From Thermoprotei archaeon (lineage in GTDB: Archaea; Thermoproteota; Thermoprotei; Thermofilales; B20-G17), in NCBI GenBank assembly GCA_003650675.1, contig QMRH01000002.1, positions 1 to 60,079 of the forward strand: 60,079 nucleotides of DNA. Direction: 5' to 3'. Under the pieces are notes generated by a model that had not been told where the DNA came from, did no database searches, and saw nothing but the letters and a program-made list of their open reading frames with translations. The position numbers and the translations under genes are program-made. Numbering within the stretch: the first letter of the stretch is position 1; each line of letters opens with the position of its first letter. Positions 60,079 through 60,079 of the stretch are shown one piece after another.

Positions 60079-60079
60079 C

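Overview
The window is archaeal and most likely comes from a thermophile of the TACK group. The evidence is: class III signal peptides on pilins, TATA-type AT-rich promoters with short or absent leaders, a short XPF-type nuclease with no helicase domain, a TackOD1-like zinc-ribbon protein, an archaeal-type NMN adenylyltransferase, heavy use of AGA/AGG/ATA codons, and no bacterial-type division or wall-synthesis genes. No tRNA, rRNA, CRISPR array or insertion sequence was seen. The lineage below that level is not claimed.

Layout. 1-6 kb: a PIN toxin, a polytopic GT-C-like membrane protein and a compact type IV pilus operon (pilin, ATPase, two platform proteins). 6-18.7 kb: housekeeping and repair genes (TackOD1/nuclease-like protein, PD-(D/E)XK nuclease, XPF nuclease, MGMT, ThiI-rhodanese, DUF89 phosphatase, endonuclease III, hydroxypyruvate reductase and glycerate kinase, two four-CBS proteins). 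18.7-36.3 kb: about twenty genes forming an apparently composite surface machine. It has a VirB4-type ATPase split over two genes, a 1086-residue membrane protein, a run of small pseudopilin-like proteins and an 833-residue surface protein. Facing these are a ParA/TadZ-like ATPase, a VirB11/TadA ATPase, a pilin and a platform protein, followed by VirB6/CedA-like and VirB2/CedA1-like proteins and a membrane-anchored peptidoglycan amidase. 36.4-40.3 kb: carbamate kinase, a VapBC pair, and a phosphodiesterase flanked by two small proteins that share a C-terminal motif. 40.4-48.1 kb: a tightly overlapping five-gene operon around a divergent tubulin/FtsZ-superfamily GTPase of 883 residues, with two membrane proteins, a coiled-coil protein and a 329-residue protein that looks like a degenerate tubulin fold. 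48.3-60 kb: NMN adenylyltransferase, two glycosyltransferases, a degenerate endonuclease III paralogue, a DUF4143 ATPase with palindromic operators, a core-MetE methyltransferase, a large membrane protein, small regulators and an HD-domain protein.

The two most interesting systems are the tubulin-like membrane operon and the composite conjugation/pilus locus with its peptidoglycan amidase. The first resembles the membrane-remodelling tubulin-like families predicted by comparative genomics. The second suggests a Ced/Ted-like DNA-exchange or cell-contact machine able to meet a bacterial wall. Both functional readings are inference from domain content and gene order.
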